Shown piece after piece: positions 1 through 5,148 of a DNA stretch of 5,148 bases. The stretch comes from Modestobacter sp. (GTDB taxonomy: Bacteria > Actinomycetota > Actinomycetes > Mycobacteriales > Geodermatophilaceae). The translations under genes and the position numbers were made by a program. The first letter of the stretch is position 1, and the number at the start of each line of letters is the position of its first letter. The stretch covers positions 1 through 5,148 of the forward strand of contig JAOPWO010000458.1 of NCBI GenBank assembly GCA_025965635.1, written 5' to 3'. The notes under the pieces were generated by a model. The model ran no database searches. It worked only from the letters and a program-made list of their open reading frames with translations, and was not told where the DNA came from.

Positions 1-2
1 CA

Positions 3-629
3 TCACCGCCACCGGTCGAGCCCGGTGCCGGCCAGCGCCTCGAGGGCGGCCGGCCGGCCGAGCATCCCCAGCAGGAGGGTGTCACCGGGGCCGACCACCT
101 CCGGCGCGCCCGCGTCTCCCCAGGCCCAGTCGAGCTCGGGGGCGACCAGGCGCAGCCCGGCGGCACGCTGCCGGCTGCGGAACGGCCCGCCGAGCCGGAC
201 GGCGGTGTCCAGCGCGTCCCGCAGCACCTCGGGCGGGGTGCTCCGTGGCCGGCCCAGCGGCCGGCGGACGTCCTGGGCGTGGCTGACCACCTCGACCAGC
301 ATCTGGCCGGCCGTGCCGCCGGGCGGCGTGCGCCGGCTGCCGACCGCCCGCCCCCAGTCGGCCAGCAGGGTGGGCAGCGGCACCGAGCCCCGTTGCACCG
401 CCGTCCGTGCCAGGAACCGCTCGACGTCGAAACCGGCGAGCACCAGGCCCACGACCGCCGTGCTGAGCGGGGTGTCGGTCGCCATCGTCAGGTGACCGAC
501 CACGTCCCGCACCCGCCAGCCGGCGCACAACGTCGGCTCGTCCCACTCCCGGGTGCGCAGGTCCGACAGCAGCGCGAGCACGTCCTGCCGCTCGGCGGAC
601 ACGGAGGCCCAGAGGCGGTCGTCGTCCAC
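3..629 (-). CDS. Maleylpyruvate isomerase family mycothiol-dependent protein (DinB/MDMPI fold)
   Basis: This 208-aa protein resembles the actinobacterial mycothiol-dependent maleylpyruvate isomerase / DinB-like family, cytosolic four-helix proteins that bind a divalent metal and often use mycothiol. Visible signatures are the N-terminal segment with TLCAGWRVRDVVGHL (residues 33-47) and EVVSHAQD (113-120). His46, Glu113 and His117 match the His / Glu-x3-His metal ligands known for the family. The C-terminal stretch GPGDTLLLGMLGR (about 180-192) is also typical of the uncharacterised members. The start is GTG at 629: an in-frame TGA lies ten codons upstream, no other standard start lies between, and the family motif begins soon after. 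No clear Shine-Dalgarno precedes it. No signal peptide or membrane segment is seen. The substrate cannot be deduced; most relatives are not true maleylpyruvate isomerases, and no gentisate-pathway gene is in view. The stop overlaps a possible ATG of a following gene (TGATG at the window edge). Family placement is firm, function is not. Confidence 0.88.
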   Translation of the reverse strand: MDDDRLWASVSAERQDVLALLSDLRTREWDEPTLCAGWRVRDVVGHLTMATDTPLSTAVVGLVLAGFDVERFLARTAVQRGSVPLPTLLADWGRAVGSRRTPPGGTAGQMLVEVVSHAQDVRRPLGRPRSTPPEVLRDALDTAVRLGGPFRSRQRAAGLRLVAPELDWAWGDAGAPEVVGPGDTLLLGMLGRPAALEALAGTGLDRWR

Positions 630-636
630 ACGGGCG

Positions 637-665
637 ACCGTGCTCGTTCTGCGGCGTCAGGGCAA
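637..665 (-). promoter_or_regulatory. Possible weak promoter for the isomerase-like gene
   Basis: Reading the minus strand, TTGCCC (665-660) and CACGGT (642-637) are separated by exactly 17 bp, and the second hexamer ends 7 nt before the GTG start at 629. CACGGT keeps the A and final T of the TAnnnT consensus but not the first T. If real, the transcript would start at or near the start codon, which would fit the absence of a Shine-Dalgarno. The match is weak and could be chance. Confidence 0.2.
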
Positions 666-931
666 GCCCGGCGCGCACGGACGGCCGGGGCAGTCGGCCG
701 CCGCCTGCCGTCGCAGCACCTCCGCGCAGGCCCGGGCGCTGTCCGCCTGACCACGTCGCGCAACCGATGAGCGGCAAGACGCCGCTGCTGGCCGAGCTGC
801 TGCTCCGCCTGCGGAGAGGCACCGTTGCCCCCACACACCCCGCGAGCTCGGCGCGGGCCCCTGCAGCGGGGCCAGATCACGGGACGGTCGCGGCCGTCGG
901 GCGTCGAAACGCGCGGGACACACGTTCTGTC

Positions 932-937
932 TAGGTT
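932..937 (+). promoter_or_regulatory. -10 element TAGGTT, probable leaderless promoter of the operon
   Basis: TAGGTT matches the actinobacterial TAnnnT -10 consensus, and its last T is followed by 6 nt (CGTCGC) and then the ATG at 944. That spacing places the transcription start on the A of the start codon, the pattern of leaderless mRNAs that are common in actinobacteria. There is no strong Shine-Dalgarno upstream of 944, only an isolated AGG inside the hexamer itself. No good -35 hexamer is seen at 16-19 bp upstream; this is common in actinobacterial promoters but weakens the call. The element's TAG is also an in-frame stop that prevents the coding frame from extending upstream. Confidence 0.5.
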
Positions 938-943
938 CGTCGC

Positions 944-2545
944 ATGGCGGACCTCTTCGACGGCTACCCGCTGGGGCAGCAGTGGGACGAGATGTTCGAG
1001 GCGCCGGCCCGTGCGCGGGCGCCGTACACCGGCCTGCACACCTCCCTGCAGCCCATGTCGGGCGAGGAGCTGGCGGCCCGGGCGGACGTCCTCTCCCAGA
1101 CCTACCGCGACGCGGGGGTGACCTTCGCGCACGCCGGGGAGGAGCAGCCGTTCCCGCTCGACATCGTCCCGCGGGTCATCGGCAGCGACGAGTGGTCGCT
1201 CATCGAGCGGGGGGTGGCCCAGCGGGTGCACGCGCTGGAGGCGTTCCTGGCCGACGTCTACGGCGCGGGTCAGGTGTTCGCCGACCGGGTCGTGCCGCGC
1301 AGCGTCGTCACCACCAGCGCGCACTTCCACCGGGCCGCGCACGGGCTGGTCCCGCCCAACGGCGTCCGGGTGCACGTCAGCGGCATCGACCTGGTCCGGG
1401 ACGAGGCCGGCGACTTCCGGGTGCTGGAGGACAACCTCCGCTCGCCGTCCGGCGTCAGCTATGTCATCACCAACCGGGCGGCGATGAGCCAGGTGCTGCC
1501 CGAGCTGTTCGGCGACCACCGCATCGAGCCGGTGTCGGACTACCCGGCCCGGCTGCTCGCGGCGCTGAAGGCCTCCGCTCCGACCAGCGTGGCCGACCCG
1601 ACCGTCGTCCTGCTGACGCCGGGCGTCTACAACTCCGCCTACTTCGAGCACGCGCTGCTGGCCCGCCAGATGGGCGTCGAGCTGGTCGAGGGCCGCGACC
1701 TGGTCTGCTCCGGCGGTCAGGTCAGCATGCGGACGACGGACGGCCAGCAGCGGGTCGACGTCATCTCCCGGCGCATCGACGACGACTTCCTCGACCCGGT
1801 GCACTTCCGGTCGGACTCGGTGATCGGCTGCGCCGGGGTGCTCAACGCAGCCCGCGCTGGCCGGGTGACCATCGCCAACGCCGTCGGGAACGGCGTCGCC
1901 GACGACAAGCTGCTCTACACCTGGGTGCCTGACCTGATCCGCTACTACCTGGCCGAGGAGCCGGTGCTGGCCAACGCCGACACCTACCGGCTGGACGACG
2001 CCGGCACCACGGAGTGGGTGCTGGCGTCGCTTGACCAGCTGGTGCTCAAGCCGGTCGTCGGATCGGGGGGCAAGGGCATCGTGATCGGGCCGCGGGCGGA
2101 CGGGAAGACGCTCGAGGAGCTGGCGGTCAAGGTGCGGGCCGCGCCCCGGGACTGGATCGCGCAGAAGCCGATCGGGTTGTCGACGTCCCCGACGCTGATC
2201 AACGGCCGGATCGCCCCGCGGCACGTGGACCTGCGCCCGTTCGCCGTCAACGACGGCTCCAAGGTGTGGGTGCTGCCCGGTGGGCTCACCCGGGTGGCGC
2301 TGCCCGAGGGGGAGCTCGTGGTCAACTCCAGTCAGGGCGGCGGCTCGAAGGACACCTGGGTGATCTCCCCGCCGCGCCCGGCGGTCGACGCCGAGCCGGT
2401 GCCCGACGTCACCCGGATCGAGTTCACCACCGCCGACCTGCCGGCCGAGCCGCCGGCGCAGGACCCCGGACCGGCCAACGACAACGCCGCCGGCCAGGCC
2501 CAGCAGCAGCAGCAGCATGGCCCGGGATGGGGCGCGCGGTGCTGA
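944..2545 (+). CDS. Circularly permuted type 2 ATP-grasp protein (DUF404/DUF407 type)
   Basis: This 533-aa protein has the circularly permuted ATP-grasp fold, predicted to use ATP to activate a carboxylate (acyl phosphate) and join it to an amine, forming an amide or peptide bond; the substrate is unknown. Family blocks appear in order: a Y-x(6)-DEMF segment near the N-terminus (8-18), VLEDNLRSPSGVSYV (160-174), TPGVYNSAYFEHALLARQ (225-242), RRIDDDFLDP (276-285), ANAVGNGVADDKLLY (311-325), the nucleotide-binding glycine loop VLKPVVGSGGKGIVIG (367-382), QKPIGLSTSP (407-416), RHVDLRPFAV (426-435) and NSSQGGGSKDTWV (461-473). The nucleotide-loop Lys369 and probable metal or ATP ligands are present, so it looks active. 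ATG 944 is the first standard start after in-frame TAG 932-934 and gives the family N-terminus. The last 50-60 residues are a Pro/Ala/Gln-rich tail ending in five Gln. Its stop overlaps the alpha-E gene. To my recollection the M. tuberculosis counterpart is Rv2411c. Confidence 0.95.
   Translation: MADLFDGYPLGQQWDEMFEAPARARAPYTGLHTSLQPMSGEELAARADVLSQTYRDAGVTFAHAGEEQPFPLDIVPRVIGSDEWSLIERGVAQRVHALEAFLADVYGAGQVFADRVVPRSVVTTSAHFHRAAHGLVPPNGVRVHVSGIDLVRDEAGDFRVLEDNLRSPSGVSYVITNRAAMSQVLPELFGDHRIEPVSDYPARLLAALKASAPTSVADPTVVLLTPGVYNSAYFEHALLARQMGVELVEGRDLVCSGGQVSMRTTDGQQRVDVISRRIDDDFLDPVHFRSDSVIGCAGVLNAARAGRVTIANAVGNGVADDKLLYTWVPDLIRYYLAEEPVLANADTYRLDDAGTTEWVLASLDQLVLKPVVGSGGKGIVIGPRADGKTLEELAVKVRAAPRDWIAQKPIGLSTSPTLINGRIAPRHVDLRPFAVNDGSKVWVLPGGLTRVALPEGELVVNSSQGGGSKDTWVISPPRPAVDAEPVPDVTRIEFTTADLPAEPPAQDPGPANDNAAGQAQQQQQHGPGWGARC
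2501..2515 (+). repeat. (CAG)5 trinucleotide repeat
   Basis: Five perfect CAG units encode Gln520-Gln524 of the ATP-grasp protein, shortly before its stop codon. Slippage would change the Gln count without breaking the frame, so the site may vary in length among strains. Confidence 0.9.
2525..2532 (+). promoter_or_regulatory. Likely ribosome binding site for the alpha-E gene
   Basis: GGATGGGG lies 6 nt before the GTG at 2539 and is the only purine-rich tract that could serve as a Shine-Dalgarno here. It favours GTG 2539 over the in-frame ATG at 2527, which has only CCCGGG just upstream and would lie inside this tract. Confidence 0.45.
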
Positions 2546-3489
2546 GCCGGATCGCCGAGTCGCTGTTCTGGATCGGCCGCTACGTCGAGCGGGCCGACGA
2601 CACCGCCCGCATCCTCGACGTGCACACCCAACGGCTGGTCGAGGACCCGTGGATCGACGAGCGGCGGGCCTGCGGCAACCTGCTTGCCCTGATGGGCGCG
2701 CCGTGCGACCCGGAGGAGGCCGACACCGAGCGGGTGCTCGGCGCGCTGGCCTTCGACCGGACCAGCCCGAGCTCCATCGTCGGCGCGCTGTCGGCGGCCC
2801 GGGAGAACGCCCGCGGCGCCCGCGAGGTGCTCTCCGCGGAGATCTGGGAGTCGCTGAACGTCACCCACAACGCGCTGCCGCAGCAGCGCACGATGGCCCG
2901 CCGCTACGGACCGCACCCGCTGTTCCGCTTCGTCCGGGAGCGCTCGGCGATGGTGTTCGGCCTGGCCGACGCCACGATGAGCCGCGACGAGAGCTGGCTG
3001 TTCCTGATCCTGGGCCGGTCGCTGGAGCGGGTCGACATGACCTCGCGGATGCTGTCCACCCGGGTGCTGGCCGGCGACGCCGCGCCGTCCTGGACGCTCG
3101 TCCTCCGCTCGACCGGCGCGTACGAGCCCTACCTGCGCAGCTACCGCGGCGCGGTCAACTCCAGCCGGGCGGCCGAGTTCCTGCTGCTGGACCGGCTCTT
3201 CCCCCGGTCGGTGTTCGCCGCGCTGGAGCAGGCCGAGGCGTGCCTGGCCGAGCTCGAGCGGGCCAACGTCCGGGACGGCAACCGGATCGGCGTGGTCGGT
3301 GAGGCGCACCGCATCGTCGGCCGGGCGCGCACCATGCTGGAGTTCATGCAGACCGACGAGATCCTGGCCAAGCTGCCGGTCCGGCTCGACGAGCTGCAGC
3401 GCACCTGCTCGCTGGCCAGCGAGGCCGTCACCAACCGTTTCTTCACCGAGCAGGCGCCGCAGGTGTGGGTGCCGGAGGGCGTCCTGTGA
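2539..3489 (+). CDS. Alpha-E domain protein (DUF403)
   Basis: This 316-aa all-helical protein belongs to the alpha-E family, which is nearly always encoded beside or fused to circularly permuted ATP-grasp and transglutaminase proteins; its biochemical role is unknown. Signatures are the N-terminal LSRIAESLFWIGRYVERADD (2-21), ARENARGAREVLSAEIWESL (87-106), LGRSLERVDMTSRML (158-172), and a C-terminal part with FLLLDRLFPRSV (214-225). The GR-x2-ER-x-D-x3-R pattern occurs twice (13-24 and 159-170), suggesting a pseudo-duplicated helical core with the conserved Glu that names the family. No signal peptide or membrane helix is seen. I chose GTG 2539 because it gives the family's standard N-terminus directly and has a purine tract 6 nt upstream; ATG 2527 would add four residues. 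The start lies inside the ATP-grasp gene (7-bp overlap), implying coupled translation and stoichiometric production. The likely M. tuberculosis counterpart is Rv2410c. Confidence 0.94.
   Translation: MLSRIAESLFWIGRYVERADDTARILDVHTQRLVEDPWIDERRACGNLLALMGAPCDPEEADTERVLGALAFDRTSPSSIVGALSAARENARGAREVLSAEIWESLNVTHNALPQQRTMARRYGPHPLFRFVRERSAMVFGLADATMSRDESWLFLILGRSLERVDMTSRMLSTRVLAGDAAPSWTLVLRSTGAYEPYLRSYRGAVNSSRAAEFLLLDRLFPRSVFAALEQAEACLAELERANVRDGNRIGVVGEAHRIVGRARTMLEFMQTDEILAKLPVRLDELQRTCSLASEAVTNRFFTEQAPQVWVPEGVL
3474..3479 (+). promoter_or_regulatory. Ribosome binding site of the transglutaminase gene
   Basis: GGAGGG lies 6 nt before the GTG at 3486, an ideal Shine-Dalgarno spacing. It fixes the start at 3486, where GTGA overlaps the alpha-E stop, rather than at the upstream in-frame start at 3465 that lies before this site. 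Confidence 0.75.
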
Positions 3490-4385
3490 CCCCGACGCAG
3501 TCGCAGTCGCAGGTCCAGGGCGGGCCGCTGCGCGTCCCCGGCGACCGGTGGCGGCTGCAGATCGTGCACCGCAGCGCGTTCCGCTACGGCGGGCCGGTCC
3601 GGTCGTCGTACAACGAGGCCCGGATGACGCCGGAGAACAGCAGTCGGCAGACCACGCTGCGCTCCCGGGTGGAGATCGAGCCGGCCGCCACGGTGCACGC
3701 CTACCGCGACTACTGGGGCTCCACGGTGACCGCCTTCGACCTGCACACCCCGCACGACGAGCTGGTCGTGCAGGCCTTCTCGGTGGTGGAGGCCGGGCCG
3801 GAGCCGCACCGCGCCGACCCGCTCGGCTGGCCCGAGCTGGCGCTGCCGGACGTCCAGGACCGGTTCGGCGAGATGCTGCGCCCCACGCCCCTCACCTCCA
3901 TCGACGAGCCGGTGGTGCGCGAGACCCGCGCCGTCGTCGGCGACGCCGGGCCGCGGGAGGCCGGGCACGCCGTCTGCCGCTACGTCCGGGAGCACATGGA
4001 GTACCTGACCGGCTCGACCAACGTGAAGACCAACGCGATGCAGGCCTGGACGTCGGGCAAAGGCGTCTGCCAGGACATCTCGCACGTCTCGGTCGGGCTG
4101 CTGCGGGCGATCGGGCTGCCGGCGCGGTACGTGTCGGGCTACCTGCACCCCAAGCCGGCCGCCGACATCGGTCAGGCCGTGACCGGGGAGAGCCACGCCT
4201 GGGTCGAGTGGTGGGACGGCGGCTGGCACGGCTACGACCCGACCAACTCCGCGGAGATCGGCAACCGGCACGTGACGCTGGGCCGGGGACGCGACTACAG
4301 CGACGTGCCGCCGCTCAAGGGCATCTTCTCGGGGCCGAAGAGCGAGGGGCACGAGGTGACCGTGGAGGTCACCCGGATGGCGTGA
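3486..4385 (+). CDS. Transglutaminase-like family protein (papain-fold, bacterial N-terminal domain type)
   Basis: This 299-aa protein has a bacterial transglutaminase-like N-terminal beta domain (about 22-103, starting WRLQIVHRSAFRY) followed by a transglutaminase/protease core (about 155-255). The catalytic triad is visible: Cys195 in GKGVCQDISH, His237 in ESHAWVEWW, and Asp251 in GYDPTN, so the enzyme should be active. The fold can catalyse acyl transfer, amide hydrolysis or peptide cleavage; with an ATP-grasp ligase as operon partner it may process or release the same peptide bond the ligase makes, but this is inference. The first 20 residues are a Gln/Ser/Pro-rich tail without signal-peptide features, so a cytosolic location is likely. 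The start is GTG 3486, supported by GGAGGG 6 nt upstream and a 4-bp GTGA overlap with the alpha-E gene. It is the last gene of the operon and is followed by a convergent gene. The probable M. tuberculosis counterpart is Rv2409c. Confidence 0.95.
   Translation: MTPTQSQSQVQGGPLRVPGDRWRLQIVHRSAFRYGGPVRSSYNEARMTPENSSRQTTLRSRVEIEPAATVHAYRDYWGSTVTAFDLHTPHDELVVQAFSVVEAGPEPHRADPLGWPELALPDVQDRFGEMLRPTPLTSIDEPVVRETRAVVGDAGPREAGHAVCRYVREHMEYLTGSTNVKTNAMQAWTSGKGVCQDISHVSVGLLRAIGLPARYVSGYLHPKPAADIGQAVTGESHAWVEWWDGGWHGYDPTNSAEIGNRHVTLGRGRDYSDVPPLKGIFSGPKSEGHEVTVEVTRMA
4355..4373 (+). other. Perfect hairpin at the 3' end of the transglutaminase gene
   Basis: GGTGACC and GGTCACC form a perfect 7-bp stem with a 5-nt loop, ten bases before the stop codon. 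It encodes the EVTVEVTR end of the protein, so part of the symmetry may come from the repeated Val-Thr codons. It could act as a transcript-end or stability hairpin, but there is no following T-tract. Confidence 0.35.
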
Positions 4386-4390
4386 CGAGG

Positions 4391-4416
4391 GACCCCGTTC
4401 CGGTTCACGCGGGGTC
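4391..4416. terminator. Possible bidirectional terminator hairpin between convergent genes
   Basis: GACCCCG (4391-4397) and CGGGGTC (4410-4416) form a perfect 7-bp GC-rich stem with a 12-nt loop. It spans the 19-bp gap between the two convergent stop codons and the last codons of the GNAT-like gene. No T-tract follows on either strand, so it would have to be the U-less type proposed for actinobacteria. Position supports it more than structure does. Confidence 0.4.
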
Positions 4417-5094
4417 GGGGTGCAGGTTGCGCTCGGGGACGCCGGTGGCCTCCGCCGGTGGCGTCATCGGCGGGGCGGTCGAGGTGCGCTCCGGCACGTC
4501 CGACCGCCAGCGGTGGGGGAGGCCGCGCACCCACGCCTCGCCGAGGTCGGTGCGGACGCCGTCGGCCCGCAACGGCGCCCAGCCCTGCACGCGCACGATG
4601 CAGACGGCCGCGAACCCGGTCTTCGAGGCGACGCCGCGGCGGCGGACCTCCGGGGCGACGTAGAGCTGACGCACCAGCCCCGATGCGGTGTCCCAGCGCA
4701 TCGCGCCGACCTGGTTGCCCCAGTCGATGCCCAGCGTCTCGAACTGCGCCGCGCTGAGCAGGTCGCCGTCCGCCCGGTCAGCCGTGGAGAAGGCCACCAG
4801 GTCGACCTCTGACGGCCGGTCGGCCGCCGGGAGGAGCACGTGCCAGAGCGCCGGTGCCCCCGGGGTAGCGATGTCGGACACCACCACCCGGTGTGGCACC
4901 AGGCCGGCGGCGGCGACGTGCACCTCGGCCAGCCAGGTGGCCGGCCGACGGGCCGGCAGCGGCAGCTCGACCACCGTCCCGTCGGCGAACTCGCCGCCGG
5001 CCACGCCCACCACCACGTACCCGGGGTCACCCGGGGACTGGTGGTGGGCGTACCAGATGCGGGACAGGTCGCCGGTCACCGGCGCAGGCCTCAC
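4405..5094 (-). CDS. GNAT-like N-acetyltransferase domain protein with uncharacterised N-terminal region
   Basis: This is a 229-aa protein. The C-terminal half carries a GNAT-type acetyl-CoA motif A: QLYVAPEVRRRGVASKTG (143-160), with the R-x-x-G-x-A pyrophosphate-binding pattern at 151-156, preceded by a likely beta strand (GAMRWDTASGLV). The following segment with ADGVRTDLGEAWVRGLP (177-193) could be the later GNAT strands. The first 130 residues (for example IWYAHHQSPGDPGYVVV) are not recognised and may be an extension or a diverged half of the fold. The last 35 residues are Pro/Thr-rich and probably disordered. No membrane segment is seen. Acceptor substrate is unknown. GTG 5094 overlaps a possible upstream stop (GTGA), suggesting an operon with the gene to its left in minus-strand order; GTG 5079 is a credible alternative, with GAGG 9 nt before it. 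It converges on the transglutaminase operon and is probably unrelated to it. Confidence 0.7.
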   Translation of the reverse strand: MRPAPVTGDLSRIWYAHHQSPGDPGYVVVGVAGGEFADGTVVELPLPARRPATWLAEVHVAAAGLVPHRVVVSDIATPGAPALWHVLLPAADRPSEVDLVAFSTADRADGDLLSAAQFETLGIDWGNQVGAMRWDTASGLVRQLYVAPEVRRRGVASKTGFAAVCIVRVQGWAPLRADGVRTDLGEAWVRGLPHRWRSDVPERTSTAPPMTPPAEATGVPERNLHPDPA

Positions 5095-5148
5095 GTGGTC
5101 CGGCGGCGCCGGGCGACCGTGACGGCGCCCGCTCCGGCGACCAGCAGG
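5091..5148 (-). CDS. Partial CDS, C-terminal membrane tail (cut by window edge)
   Basis: Reading the minus strand, the frame ending at TGA 5093-5091 gives LLVAGAGAVTVARRRRTT before the stop. A hydrophobic Ala/Gly/Val/Leu run followed by four Arg is the look of a last transmembrane helix with a cytoplasmic basic tail, or of the end of a surface-anchored protein. Third positions are G or C in all but one of the 18 codons. The stop overlaps the GTG of the GNAT-like gene by GTGA, the usual spacing of co-translated neighbours. Only 18 codons are visible, so identity is unknown and the call rests on this short tail and the overlap. Confidence 0.45.
   Translation of the reverse strand, partial: LLVAGAGAVTVARRRRTT

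Larger units (their letters stand above)
630..943. other. Divergent intergenic region, no convincing gene
   Basis: This 314-bp stretch separates the leftward isomerase-like gene from the rightward ATP-grasp operon and must hold promoters for both. I see three short dyads: CTCCGC-ct-GCGGAG at 803-816, GGCCCC-6 nt-GGGGCC at 856-873, and GACGGT-cgcg-GCCGTC (one G-T pair) at 883-898. These could be operators or RNA hairpins, but GC-rich DNA produces such dyads by chance. A 55-codon plus-strand reading frame (767-934) is open but has mixed third positions after about codon 16 and no ribosome binding site. Longer frames crossing this region on both strands lack family resemblance. No tRNA or riboswitch-like structure was recognised. 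Confidence 0.7.

Noticed and set aside
48..60. GGCCGGCCGGCCG short repeat
   Set aside because: It lies within the coding sequence of the isomerase-like gene, encodes part of its conserved GRPAAL end, and is expected in such GC-rich DNA.
657..923. Minus-strand 88-codon frame in the divergent intergenic region
   Set aside because: Its Arg/Ala/Pro/Ser-rich translation has no domain and it crosses the dyads and the upstream region of both genes; no ribosome binding site is evident.
488..2518. 676-codon open frame on the minus strand across the ATP-grasp gene
   Set aside because: It is antisense to a gene with clear family motifs. The translation is Arg/Gly/His/Asp-rich with no recognisable domain, as expected of a shadow frame in GC-rich DNA.
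2266..2538. N-terminal extension of the alpha-E gene to ATG 2266
   Set aside because: It would overlap the ATP-grasp gene by about 280 bp with low-complexity Gly/Arg/Ala sequence; the family N-terminus begins at 2539.
3465..3485. Upstream in-frame start for the transglutaminase gene
   Set aside because: It would lie before the strong GGAGGG site at 3474-3479; GTG 3486 has correct spacing and a stop-start overlap.
3141..4352. 403-codon open frame on the minus strand across the alpha-E and transglutaminase genes
   Set aside because: It lies opposite two confidently assigned genes, has shadow-like composition, and lacks any domain.
4405..5094. GNAT-like protein as a functional fourth member of the ATP-grasp operon
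   Set aside because: It is convergent rather than co-oriented, and its own start overlaps a different upstream frame, so only adjacency would support the link.

Overview
The window reads as chromosomal DNA from a very GC-rich actinomycete. Third codon positions in the real genes are almost all G or C, GTG starts are frequent, and one gene belongs to the mycothiol-dependent maleylpyruvate isomerase family, whose cofactor is made by actinobacteria. A member of Geodermatophilaceae or a related order would fit, but that placement is a guess from general style, not from a marker gene. I see no tRNA, rRNA, insertion sequence, CRISPR array or phage gene.

Layout. Positions 3-629 (minus) hold a DinB-fold maleylpyruvate isomerase-like protein. 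A 314-bp divergent intergenic region (630-943) follows, with several short inverted repeats and a promoter for the rightward operon that looks leaderless. Positions 944-4385 (plus) hold a tight three-gene operon: a circularly permuted ATP-grasp ligase, an alpha-E domain protein, and a bacterial transglutaminase-like protein with an intact Cys-His-Asp triad. The gene junctions overlap by 7 bp and 4 bp, so translation is probably coupled. A 19-bp convergent gap with hairpins on and near it separates the operon from a minus-strand gene (4405-5094) that has a GNAT acetyltransferase-like C-terminal half. At the right edge, 5091-5148 (minus) holds what looks like the last 18 codons of a membrane protein whose stop overlaps the GNAT gene's start.

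How the genes work together. The ATP-grasp / alpha-E / transglutaminase trio is a widely conserved set; to my recollection the same order occurs in Mycobacterium tuberculosis as Rv2411c-Rv2410c-Rv2409c. Comparative genomics has predicted it to form or modify peptide (amide) bonds on an unknown peptide or protein substrate, but to my knowledge no reaction has been firmly assigned. It is the most interesting content here. In some genomes the trio is accompanied by a proteasome-like (Anbu-type) peptidase; here the operon ends after the transglutaminase gene, so no such partner is encoded next to it. The flanking genes lie on the opposite strand and give no direct functional link.
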